NCBI GenBank assembly: GCA_964489845.1
Contig: CAZAZV010000006.1
Span: 1 to 40,737, forward strand
Length of the DNA: 40,737 bases
Direction: 5' to 3'
Source: GWA1-54-12 sp964489845
GTDB taxonomy: Bacteria > Patescibacteriota > Minisyncoccia > UBA6257 > GWB1-50-10
Under the pieces are notes generated by a model. It saw only the letters and a program-made list of their open reading frames with translations, ran no database searches and was not told the DNA's origin. Shown here in pieces: positions 22,854 through 29,827 of the stretch. Position numbers and translations under genes: made by a program. How positions within the stretch are numbered: position 1 is the stretch's first letter; each line of letters begins with the position of its first letter.

Positions 22854-23524
22854 TGCGCCGCGAACGGGTTCTGCGCCCCGTGCACCTCGAAGTGGAGATG
22901 ACAACCCGTCGGGCCGTCCACATGACCCGTGTTGCCGACGAGCGCGATCTCGTCGCCCCGCAGAACATACGAGCCGACGACGACGAAGTTTTTCATCGTG
23001 TGGGCATACCTCGTGTAGGTCCCGTTCGGATGGTGGATGGTAATGTAATTGCCGTAGCCGTCGTTCCAGGCGCCGCTTGCCGATTCGGCTTCGACGATTC
23101 CTTCGGCGGCCGCACGGATGGGTGTGCCGCAGGGAGCGGCGATGTCGACGGCATTGTCGTAGTGAAGCACTCCCCAGTCCCAGCCGTTGACAGGCATTGT
23201 AAAATAATTATCGAGCTTCGGAAGCTTCGCCGGGGGGAGTTCCGCGCCGCCGGCCGGAGCGACAATCGGCGTTGCCGTGTTCGCCGGTTGTGCGGCACCC
23301 AACGCGGCGCCGATCGCCCCCATCACGACGGGCTTCGCCGTTGCCTGGGCAACACTCGGAGCGTTCCCCGAAAGCACGTCGATCGAGAGCGGGGCGAGCG
23401 CCGCGGAAGTTTCGTAGAAAACGGGACCCCCACTGGAGGGTGCGAGAACGTGGTGTGCCGAAGCGACATCGAGCGTTCCGAAGCCGAGAAGTCCCGCAAG
23501 GAACGCGAGTCCGACCGACCACAC
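22850..23524 (-). CDS. M23 family peptidoglycan endopeptidase
   Basis: 224 residues from GTG. A hydrophobic N-terminus (about 4-22, GLAFLAGLLGFGTLDVASA) looks like a signal peptide, though it lacks basic residues. An Ala/Pro-rich linker precedes the lysostaphin-like domain (about 105-224): HYDNAVDIAAP (HxxxxxxD zinc ligands), YARYAHT-like YTRYAHT, and CHLHFEVHG. All zinc and catalytic residues are present. It should cut peptide cross-bridges in the cell wall. It has its own likely promoter at 23591. Confidence 0.93.
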   Translation of the reverse strand: MWSVGLAFLAGLLGFGTLDVASAHHVLAPSSGGPVFYETSAALAPLSIDVLSGNAPSVAQATAKPVVMGAIGAALGAAQPANTATPIVAPAGGAELPPAKLPKLDNYFTMPVNGWDWGVLHYDNAVDIAAPCGTPIRAAAEGIVEAESASGAWNDGYGNYITIHHPNGTYTRYAHTMKNFVVVGSYVLRGDEIALVGNTGHVDGPTGCHLHFEVHGAQNPFAAH

Positions 23525-23590
23525 AATTTCCCTATGAAAAAGCCCCCGTATTAGGGAGCCCTCATTGTCAGCTGATGTATGAATAGAACC

Positions 23591-23618
23591 AGTATAGCAG
23601 AAAAAGGGGGGAAATCAA
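23591..23618 (-). promoter_or_regulatory. Candidate promoter for the M23 peptidase gene
   Basis: Minus strand: TTGATT (23613-23618), 16-bp spacer, TATACT (23591-23596). The start would be near 23584, leaving a leader of about 60 nt. The leader contains a G-rich segment followed by five T residues, possibly a weak attenuator. Confidence 0.5.
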
Positions 23619-23629
23619 GCCGCGCAGCC

Positions 23630-24295
23630 CTACCGCAGCGCCAGTTTCCGGAACTCCCTGAACACCACGAAGCTCACCCCGACGAGGAAAAGCGTGGGAA
23701 TGAGGAGTAAATTCTGCGACTGGAAGACGAGTACCAGGTAATTGAAAAGGCCGTGCGCCGTCGTCCCGATGACAAACCCCTTCGCGAGCTTCCCCTTTGC
23801 CCAGTAGTAACCGACAATGCCGCTCGAAAGCGCATGCAGGAACGTCGCTCCTACGAAGCGGAGGACAGAAACATCGAGCACGTTTCCCAAAGCCCCTATG
23901 CCGCCCATGCCGAGCGTGTACGAAAGCACGAAGAAATTCTCGACCGTCGCGAGTCCGAGCGCAGCCGTTACGAGGTACACCATATAATCGACGGGTTCAT
24001 CGAACGCGGGGTTGCGTTTCACGGCGATGTATGCCGCGACCCACTTGAACACTTCTTCGATAAACGCGAGCGAAAAAATTGATATAAAGACGTCGGAGGT
24101 GAGATGGGACGTAAACCACTCACTCCCCATTTCCACGGCGACGATAGGAATGCTCATTACCATGCCGATACCGAAGGTGTAGATAAGAAGCGACCTCGGT
24201 TCGGGGTGACGGTCCGCCTTCAAAAAAAGAAAAAGCCAGACGATGCCGGGTATAAATGCGGTGAGGACGGCAAGGATGAACGTGAGCACTACCAT
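23630..24295 (-). CDS. PrsW-type intramembrane metalloprotease (CAAX-like)
   Basis: 221 residues from the ATG at 24295, with AGGAG 7 nt upstream. Six to seven membrane helices are visible. The PrsW motifs are in order: FIEEVFKW (EExxK), ATVENFF, FLHALSSGIVGYYWA and TTAHGLFNY, giving the Glu and His metal ligands. PrsW family members cut membrane anti-sigma factors in Bacillus; no anti-sigma gene is nearby, so the substrate is unknown. It overlaps the valS stop by 7 bp (ATGGTAG). Confidence 0.9.
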   Translation of the reverse strand: MVVLTFILAVLTAFIPGIVWLFLFLKADRHPEPRSLLIYTFGIGMVMSIPIVAVEMGSEWFTSHLTSDVFISIFSLAFIEEVFKWVAAYIAVKRNPAFDEPVDYMVYLVTAALGLATVENFFVLSYTLGMGGIGALGNVLDVSVLRFVGATFLHALSSGIVGYYWAKGKLAKGFVIGTTAHGLFNYLVLVFQSQNLLLIPTLFLVGVSFVVFREFRKLALR

Positions 24296-26373
24296 CGTTC
24301 TCCTATCAGCATACCACGTCCGAGTCGGAGTTCCTGCCACACCGCTTCGGTGACGAAGGGCATGAAGGGGTGGAGCAGTTTGAGATACGCTCGAAATGCG
24401 GCGAGCAACCGAGCGTACGTTTCGTGCGGATTCGTTTCGAGGAGCGGCTTGGATTCCTCCAGTGTTTTATTCGCGAATTCGTTCCAGAAGTCGTCGTATG
24501 CCCGCTCCGCGGCGAGGTGCAGTTCGTAATTGTCGAGATGCTTCGTAACCTCCGCTTTGACGGGCAGTGTCACCACGGCCCCGTCGTCCTTCCATCCTTC
24601 CGGTCTCCGCATCTCGAGAAATCTCCCGACATTCCAAATCTTCGTCCCGAAATTGCGGGAGGCGCGGATTTTGTCTTCGGACATATTCATGTCGCTTCCC
24701 GGTCCGACGCCGACGATGAAGGCGAGCCGCGTCGCGTCCGCGCCGTATTTCGCTGTCATATCCAGAGGATTGATGCCGTTCCCCAAGGATTTGCTCATCT
24801 TCCTACCTTTCGCATCGCGCACCATGCCGTGCAAATAGACGGTGCGGAACGGTACGTCGCGGAGCAGGTACGTGCTCATGAGAATCATCCGCGCCACCCA
24901 GAAAAAGAGAATGTCGTACCCGGTTTCGAGCAAGCTCGTCGGATGATACGTTTTCAGGTCACTCGTCGTCTCGGGCCAGCCAAGCGTGCTGAATGTCCAG
25001 AGTCCGGACGAGAACCAGGTATCAAGCGTGTCGGGGTCCTGCGTCCATCCGTCGCCCTGCGGCGCATCGATGCCGACATACGTCTCGTTGTCCTTGTACC
25101 ATACCGGTATCCGATGTCCGTACCAGATCTGTCGCGAGATGCACCAGTCGCGGAGATTGTCTATCCACTGGAAGTAAACATTCGTGAATCGTTCCGGAAC
25201 GATAGCCACAGCCCCGCTCGCAACCGCTTCGCGCATGCGGGCTTTGAGCGATTTCCCGTTCACGCTCTTGTTCACATCCACGAACCACTGGAGTTTCGGG
25301 AGCGGTTCAATGACGGCGCCGGTGCGCTCCGCGGTCGCGACGTTCTGCGTAACATCCTCCTCTCGTTCCATGAGTCCGCGGCGACGGAGTTCCTCCGCCG
25401 TGACATCGCGCGCTTCCGCGACACTCTTGCCGTGCACGAGCGGGTTCTCCACGAGCATACTCCCCCGCTCGTCGATAACCTGTTTGAACGGCAGCTTGTG
25501 GCGTTCGGCAATTTCCCAATCAATCATGCTGTGTGCCGGCGTGACGCCGAGCGCGCCGGTGCCGAACTCTCGGTCAACGGAAGTATCGGTGATGACGGTG
25601 ATGGAAAGCGGCGTCCCGCAGAAATCGACATCGAATTTTTTGCCGACAAATTGCTGGTATCGAGGGTCAGAAGGATGCACCGCAACCGCGACGTCGCCGA
25701 ACTTCGTTTCGGGGCGCGTGGTGGAGATGGAAATCGGGAGCTGCGCATCGTAACGGAACGTATAGAGCTTTGCCTTCCGCGCTTCATAAACAACTTCGTC
25801 ATCAGAGATCGTTGTTTGTCCCTTGACGTCCCAGTTCACGACGCGGTGTCCGCGATACACGAGGCCGTCGTCGTACATGCGCTTGAACGCGGTGCGGACG
25901 GCGGCGCTCCGCTTGTCGTCGAGCGTGAACGCTTCGCGCCCCCAATCAAGCGACGCACCCATGGCGCGAATCTGCCTCACAATCGTATCGTGGCTTGCGG
26001 CCGCGAACGCCTCGACGCGTTTCAGAAACTCATCGCGCCCGATATCGCGCCGCGTTTCCCCCGTTTCCTTATATAAATCCTTCTCTACCCGCGACTGCGT
26101 CGCAATGGCGGCATGGTCGGTGCTGGGCACCCAGAGCACCCGCTCGCCTCGCATGCGGTGATAACGGACAATCGTGTCTTCCAGCGCGAGCATCGCCGCG
26201 TGTCCCATATGGAGCTCGCCGGTTACGTTCGGCGGCGGGAGTACCATCGAAAAAACGGGCGCGTCAGCTTGCGCCACACCCCGTTTCACGCACCCTTCCG
26301 GCGAGAAGTATCCTTCCCGCTCCCACATCGCATACAGTTCAAATTCTTTGCCGTGGTCAAACCGTTTGTCCAT
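24289..26373 (-). CDS. valS: Valyl-tRNA synthetase lacking the C-terminal arm
   Basis: 694 residues from the ATG at 26373, preceded by GGAGG at 6 nt. The class I motifs are PPPNVTGELHMGHA (HIGH type) and GRKMSKSLGNGINP. The CP1 editing domain is present (STTRPETKFGDVAVAVHP; GTGALGVTPAHS). The protein ends just after the anticodon-binding domain (MPFVTEAVWQEL). E. coli ValRS has 951 residues, so the coiled-coil tRNA-binding arm is absent. The 5' end overlaps ppa by 17 bp and the 3' end overlaps prsW by 7 bp. Confidence 0.97.
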   Translation of the reverse strand: MDKRFDHGKEFELYAMWEREGYFSPEGCVKRGVAQADAPVFSMVLPPPNVTGELHMGHAAMLALEDTIVRYHRMRGERVLWVPSTDHAAIATQSRVEKDLYKETGETRRDIGRDEFLKRVEAFAAASHDTIVRQIRAMGASLDWGREAFTLDDKRSAAVRTAFKRMYDDGLVYRGHRVVNWDVKGQTTISDDEVVYEARKAKLYTFRYDAQLPISISTTRPETKFGDVAVAVHPSDPRYQQFVGKKFDVDFCGTPLSITVITDTSVDREFGTGALGVTPAHSMIDWEIAERHKLPFKQVIDERGSMLVENPLVHGKSVAEARDVTAEELRRRGLMEREEDVTQNVATAERTGAVIEPLPKLQWFVDVNKSVNGKSLKARMREAVASGAVAIVPERFTNVYFQWIDNLRDWCISRQIWYGHRIPVWYKDNETYVGIDAPQGDGWTQDPDTLDTWFSSGLWTFSTLGWPETTSDLKTYHPTSLLETGYDILFFWVARMILMSTYLLRDVPFRTVYLHGMVRDAKGRKMSKSLGNGINPLDMTAKYGADATRLAFIVGVGPGSDMNMSEDKIRASRNFGTKIWNVGRFLEMRRPEGWKDDGAVVTLPVKAEVTKHLDNYELHLAAERAYDDFWNEFANKTLEESKPLLETNPHETYARLLAAFRAYLKLLHPFMPFVTEAVWQELRLGRGMLIGERW

Positions 26374-26914
26374 GTGCGCCTCCCGCTTCAGCGTGGTACG
26401 TCTCGTGTGCTTTCCTGATTTCGGCAAAGGCGGCTTCCTGCCCTTCCCAGCCGAGCACGTGCACTTCCTTCCCCTGCAGTTTCTTGTATACCTCGAAGAA
26501 ATGCGCTACTTCTTTCAGAAAATGCGGATTGAACCGTTTGAGGTCTTCCAGTGTCCCCATCGTGTCGAGGCGCGGATTATCCGCTTGCACGGAGAGAATC
26601 TTGAAATCTTCATCACCGCTGTCGACCATTTTGAAAAGTCCGAGCGGCCGCACCCGCATGAGGCAGCCGGGGAAAACAGGATAACCGCCGAGGACGAGCG
26701 TATCGAGATGGTCTCCGTCCGTCGAGCGCGTCTCCGGGATGAACCCGTAGTCGGCCGGATAGTGGAACGGAGAATACAAGACGCGGTCGAGCTTGAATAC
26801 GCCGAGGCGTTCATCGTATTCGTATTTATTGTGGCTGCCGGCGGGTATTTCGATAACTGCGTTCACCTCTTGCGGCATCTTGTCTCCGATGGGGATGAGG
26901 TCGAATTGGCTCAT
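26357..26914 (-). CDS. ppa: Inorganic pyrophosphatase (family I)
   Basis: 185 residues from the ATG at 26914; earlier starts lie inside nusA and give an Arg/Gly-rich non-coding translation. The family I signature is complete: IEIPAGSHNKYEYDE, PADYGFIPET, DGDHLDTLVLG with the metal-binding aspartates, and a later DNPRLDTMG and KEVAHFFEVYKKLQGK. It hydrolyses PPi, pulling tRNA charging and polymerisation forward. It overlaps the nusA stop by 4 bp (ATGA) and valS by 17 bp. Confidence 0.96.
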   Translation of the reverse strand: MSQFDLIPIGDKMPQEVNAVIEIPAGSHNKYEYDERLGVFKLDRVLYSPFHYPADYGFIPETRSTDGDHLDTLVLGGYPVFPGCLMRVRPLGLFKMVDSGDEDFKILSVQADNPRLDTMGTLEDLKRFNPHFLKEVAHFFEVYKKLQGKEVHVLGWEGQEAAFAEIRKAHETYHAEAGGAHGQTV

Positions 26915-28110
26915 GCTATTGATGCGTTTTCGGTTGGCTCCACTTCGTCTTTTTTCGGCTCTTCCTCCGGTGCATGCGCAACCCCTCCCTCCTGCAATTC
27001 CTCGGGTCGCGCCGCGGAACGCACGTCGATCTTCCAACCGGTTAACTTTGCCGCGAGACGGACGTTCTGTCCCCCACGGCCGATGGCGAGGGAGAGCTGG
27101 TCTTCGGGGACGAGAACGAGCGCTTCGCGCCGCTCCCACATTTCCACCGCCGACACCTTCGCCGGCGAGAGCGAGTTTCCGATATACGTGGCAATGTCGT
27201 CGCTCCACTCAATAACGTCTATCTTCTCGTTACCGAGTTCGTTGATGACTGCCATGATGCGCGCGCCGCGCTGGCCGACCATGGCGCCGACGGCATCAAT
27301 GCCCGCTTCGTGCGAGACCACCGCCACCTTCGTGCGCGAACCGGGCTCGCGCGCAATCTTTTTTATCTCCACGGCCTTCTCGCTGATTTCAGGGACTTCG
27401 AGTTCGAACAGTTTCTCCACGAACAAGGGGTGGCTACGTGAAAGGATAATGCCCGGTCGGCGGTGTTCCTCTTCTTGAACCGCAATGACGAGAAATCGCA
27501 TGCGCGTTCCCGGTTGATAGCGCTCGCCCGGAATACATTCGTTCTGAAACATGACGCCGCTCGCTCGACCGAGATCAATGTACACGTGCCCCCGCTCGTA
27601 TTGCTGGATGACGCCACTCACAATCTGCCATTCCTTATCGGCAAACTCCGCGCGCACCGACTCACGTTCCGCATCGCGGATATTTTGCAGAATGACCTGC
27701 TTCGCGGTTTGCGCCGCGATGCGGCCGAAATCCTGTTTGTCCTCGAGCGGGAACAGCACGTCCTCCCCCACTTCGACACCCGGTTTCGTTTGGCGCGCTT
27801 CTTCGAGTAGAATATGCCGGTCGGGATTGAAGCGCGGAAGTTCTCCCTCCGCCGGAGCACTCGAATCCTCCTCTTCGTCAATCGCTTCCATGCGCACCTG
27901 CGACGAGTCGACGACGCTCTTCACGAGGAAAAATTTCGTCTCGCCAGTCTCCGCATCGAATGTCGCACGGACGATTTCGGAACGCTTGCGATACTCCCGC
28001 TTGTACGCGCTCGCAAGAGCCGATTCAATAATCTCTATAACCCTCTCGGAAGCGAGCCCCCGATCCGCAGCAATTTGTTCTACTGCAACTGCAAGTGATT
28101 TCAGGTCCAT
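26911..28110 (-). CDS. nusA: Transcription elongation/termination factor NusA
   Basis: 399 residues. An N-terminal polymerase-binding domain (about 1-125) is followed by an S1 domain (about 135-200, WQIVSGVIQQYERGHVYIDLG), then two KH domains with REPGSRTKVAVVSHEAGIDA and GQRGARIMAVINELGNEKID, and AIGRGGQNVRLAAKLTGWKID. It ends with a short acidic tail and lacks the E. coli acidic repeats. It controls pausing, termination and antitermination. It heads the nusA-ppa-valS-prsW operon behind a consensus promoter and a leader hairpin. Confidence 0.97.
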   Translation of the reverse strand: MDLKSLAVAVEQIAADRGLASERVIEIIESALASAYKREYRKRSEIVRATFDAETGETKFFLVKSVVDSSQVRMEAIDEEEDSSAPAEGELPRFNPDRHILLEEARQTKPGVEVGEDVLFPLEDKQDFGRIAAQTAKQVILQNIRDAERESVRAEFADKEWQIVSGVIQQYERGHVYIDLGRASGVMFQNECIPGERYQPGTRMRFLVIAVQEEEHRRPGIILSRSHPLFVEKLFELEVPEISEKAVEIKKIAREPGSRTKVAVVSHEAGIDAVGAMVGQRGARIMAVINELGNEKIDVIEWSDDIATYIGNSLSPAKVSAVEMWERREALVLVPEDQLSLAIGRGGQNVRLAAKLTGWKIDVRSAARPEELQEGGVAHAPEEEPKKDEVEPTENASIA

Positions 28111-28124
28111 GTGTTTACTAATAA

Positions 28125-28144
28125 GTCCGCCTCAACGAGCGGAC
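28125..28144 (-). promoter_or_regulatory. Hairpin in the nusA 5' leader
   Basis: An 8-bp stem (GTCCGC-CTC at 28125-28133 with GAG-CGGAC at 28137-28144, one bulged base, AAC loop) lies in the ~40-nt leader between the promoter and the ATG. No U-tract follows and no Shine-Dalgarno is visible near the ATG. It may be an mRNA-stabilising or autoregulatory structure. Confidence 0.4.
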
Positions 28145-28157
28145 CTACCTTGCTTCT

Positions 28158-28187
28158 ATTATAGCGACAGATGTCATGCGGTGTCAA
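28158..28187 (-). promoter_or_regulatory. Consensus sigma-70-type promoter of nusA
   Basis: Minus strand: perfect TTGACA (28182-28187), 18-bp spacer, perfect TATAAT (28158-28163). Predicted start is near 28151. It is the best promoter in the window. The -35 box lies inside the 3' end of the transposase gene at 28184, suggesting the transposase landed next to, and did not disrupt, a housekeeping promoter. Confidence 0.85.
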
Positions 28188-28864
28188 CTTTTTGCCGTAT
28201 CGAAGACGATATCTTCAATGAGCGGGAGGTAACGGTCGCGTTCCCTGAGCCAGGCGCGAAGCTCGGCATCAATCTTGTCCCTATCTCCGATAAGTCCGTG
28301 AAACACACTTCGTTCCGTGAGGAGAGAGAAATTGCTCCGACCGAGGTAGTCGGGCAAACTACTCCATCGGTACGCGTGGACAAAACCAACCGGTTCAAGA
28401 TTGCGGGAAAGCGCGAGGGGGTTCGCCACATGAAGATAAAAGAAAAGGTGATACAACTGCTCGTTCGTCGTGACCTCAACCACCTTGAAGGGTGCCTGGA
28501 ACAAAGCACCGCCGCGGCCGTACTTTTTGTTGAAGTAACAGGTATAGGCGGTTCCGAGTTTCTGCATGAATCTACTTATGCCGTTTTCCGTGGATTGCCG
28601 GACAATGAAGTGGAAATGATTCGGCATGAGAACAAAGGCGAGTATCTCCACAATAGGAACTATTGAATGAGGCTTCGCCTCAATCAAATGAATCGCCTCC
28701 TTAAAATTCCTGCCAAAATTGAACGACCGACTCGTGTTGTTGGAAAGGAACATAGAATAAAGGAACCGGAGCCGGTCAACATCGCTCTCAAATATCTCTC
28801 TCTTGTCAACGCCGCGGTTGTAAATGTGGTATAAACCACCGTCGGCAAATATCAGCTTCCTCAT
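28184..28864 (-). CDS. REP-associated tyrosine transposase (RAYT, Y1_Tnp)
   Basis: 226 residues from the ATG at 28864, where MRKLIFADGGLYHIYNRGVDKR matches the usual RAYT start. The HUH motif is VLMPNHFHFIV; the Tyr nucleophile is expected in the FMQKLGTAYTCYFNKKYGRGG segment, followed by FQAPFKVVEV. Such proteins nick single-stranded DNA at REP hairpins and are domesticated relatives of IS200/IS605 transposases. The gene is more A/T-rich than its neighbours and sits between nusA and an adenosyltransferase gene. Repeats lie inside it (28668) and upstream (28911-29046). It could mobilise the palindromes in recO and after dksA; that link is inference. Confidence 0.92.
   Translation of the reverse strand: MRKLIFADGGLYHIYNRGVDKREIFESDVDRLRFLYSMFLSNNTSRSFNFGRNFKEAIHLIEAKPHSIVPIVEILAFVLMPNHFHFIVRQSTENGISRFMQKLGTAYTCYFNKKYGRGGALFQAPFKVVEVTTNEQLYHLFFYLHVANPLALSRNLEPVGFVHAYRWSSLPDYLGRSNFSLLTERSVFHGLIGDRDKIDAELRAWLRERDRYLPLIEDIVFDTAKS
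28668..28688. repeat. Hairpin repeat inside the RAYT gene
   Basis: TGAGGC-TTC-GCCTCA followed by ATCAAA; matches 29026-29046 at 19 of 21 positions. Part of the RAYT coding frame. Confidence 0.7.
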
Positions 28865-28910
28865 AATATTAAGATCACTATACCACAAAATAGTCACGAG
28901 AAATGAAAGC

Positions 28911-28971
28911 AAAATGTTTCGCCAGTGACACAACTGGTAAAAAACACGAAGAAAATGTTTCTACAGTGACA
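28911..28971. repeat. Two direct repeats upstream of the RAYT gene
   Basis: AAAATGTTTC-GC-CAGTGACA (28911-28930) recurs as AAAATGTTTC-TA-CAGTGACA (28952-28971), 18 of 20 identical and 41 bp apart. The first lies about 47 bp upstream of the RAYT ATG. They could be binding sites for the transposase or a regulator. Confidence 0.75.
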
Positions 28972-28991
28972 AAATGTACCGAAAAACGGAT

Positions 28992-29017
28992 AAAAATGTT
29001 TCTGTAGAAACATTTTT
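28992..29017. repeat. 12-bp-arm palindrome upstream of the RAYT gene
   Basis: AAAAATGTTTCT (28992-29003) is the exact reverse complement of 29006-29017, with GT between. It shares AATGTTTC with the two direct repeats at 28911 and 28952, so all three may be one family of sites. Confidence 0.8.
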
Positions 29018-29025
29018 GTAAGGAG

Positions 29026-29046
29026 TGAGGCTAAGCCTCAATCAAA
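29026..29046. repeat. Hairpin repeat upstream of the RAYT gene
   Basis: TGAGGC-TAA-GCCTCA followed by ATCAAA, the partner of 28668-28688. The rest of 29047-29162 contains only a small GCTTA/TAAGC hairpin near 29070 and no gene. Confidence 0.7.
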
Positions 29047-29162
29047 CATGACAGAAAATGGCTTAAAAATAAGCAAGTTAAATTATTACGCGATGTTTCA
29101 ATGTCACGGTCAAGAGAAATCAGAACTTGTCGTTGCCGGATAGGAGGATATGATTAAGAGAT

Positions 29163-29714
29163 ATGCACTACACGAGGAAGGGGGATGGAGGAGATACGAG
29201 TACGAAAAACGGTGGCGGGAGGGTGCCGAAGGATTCTCCCACGACGACGGTCCTGGGAAACATTGATGAACTCGATTCGGTGATGGGATTCTGCCGAGCA
29301 AGAGCGCGGGCGGAAGGACTCCAAGACATACACGACATGCTCCTTGAGGTCCAGCATTTGTTGTTTATAGCCCAAGCCCAGGTTGCGGGTGCGGAGAAAA
29401 ACATCAAGGCGGAGCATGTGAAGCGACTCGAGACACTCATCGAACAAGTCGAAGGGGAGGTGCGGCTTCCGCAGTCATTCGTCGTTCCAGGTGGGAATGA
29501 ACTTTCCGCCCTGTGCGATGTGGCGCGGACGGTCGCGCGCCGCGCCGAGCGGAGCTTGGTGAGTTTGTGTATTATCGAAAAGCCTCGCTGTTGCGAAGGG
29601 GATCTGCCGGCATTCATGAACCGACTCTCGTCATTCATGTACGTCATGGCGCGCCTCGCGGCGCACCGGGCCGGTGTTCGGGAAGAAGCGCCGCACTACG
29701 GAACGATTCATTAA
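29163..29714 (+). CDS. PduO-type corrinoid adenosyltransferase family protein
   Basis: 183 residues. The family signature is intact: MHYTRKGDGGDTSTKNGGGR with RVPKDS, GNIDELDSVMGF, a helical middle, RRAERSLVSL and FMNRLSSFMYVMAR. These carry the ATP and corrinoid contacts in PduO/MMAB enzymes, which make adenosylcobalamin. No other B12 gene is in the window, and organisms of this kind usually lack corrin synthesis, so it would act on imported corrinoid or have another substrate. GGAGG lies 15 nt upstream of the ATG, too far to be ideal. The gene stands alone between the RAYT and ftsK. Confidence 0.9.
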   Translation: MHYTRKGDGGDTSTKNGGGRVPKDSPTTTVLGNIDELDSVMGFCRARARAEGLQDIHDMLLEVQHLLFIAQAQVAGAEKNIKAEHVKRLETLIEQVEGEVRLPQSFVVPGGNELSALCDVARTVARRAERSLVSLCIIEKPRCCEGDLPAFMNRLSSFMYVMARLAAHRAGVREEAPHYGTIH

Positions 29715-29827
29715 CGGCGACTCGGGAGGTAATGGGGAGGGCGCGCTCGGGAAAAATTTTGCAACTAAGGCTGGGACGATCGGGGCTTTTATTTTAGGAC
29801 GGTTTGAGATTTAATGATGAGATAACA

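Noticed and set aside
24370..26076. Long plus-strand open frame opposite valS
   Set aside because: Shadow of the valS codon pattern; Arg/His-rich translation without family features.
29150..29235. A start codon close behind GGAGG ahead of the adenosyltransferase gene
   Set aside because: The frame opened there is not that of the adenosyltransferase and gives no recognisable protein; the spacing of 2 nt is also too short.
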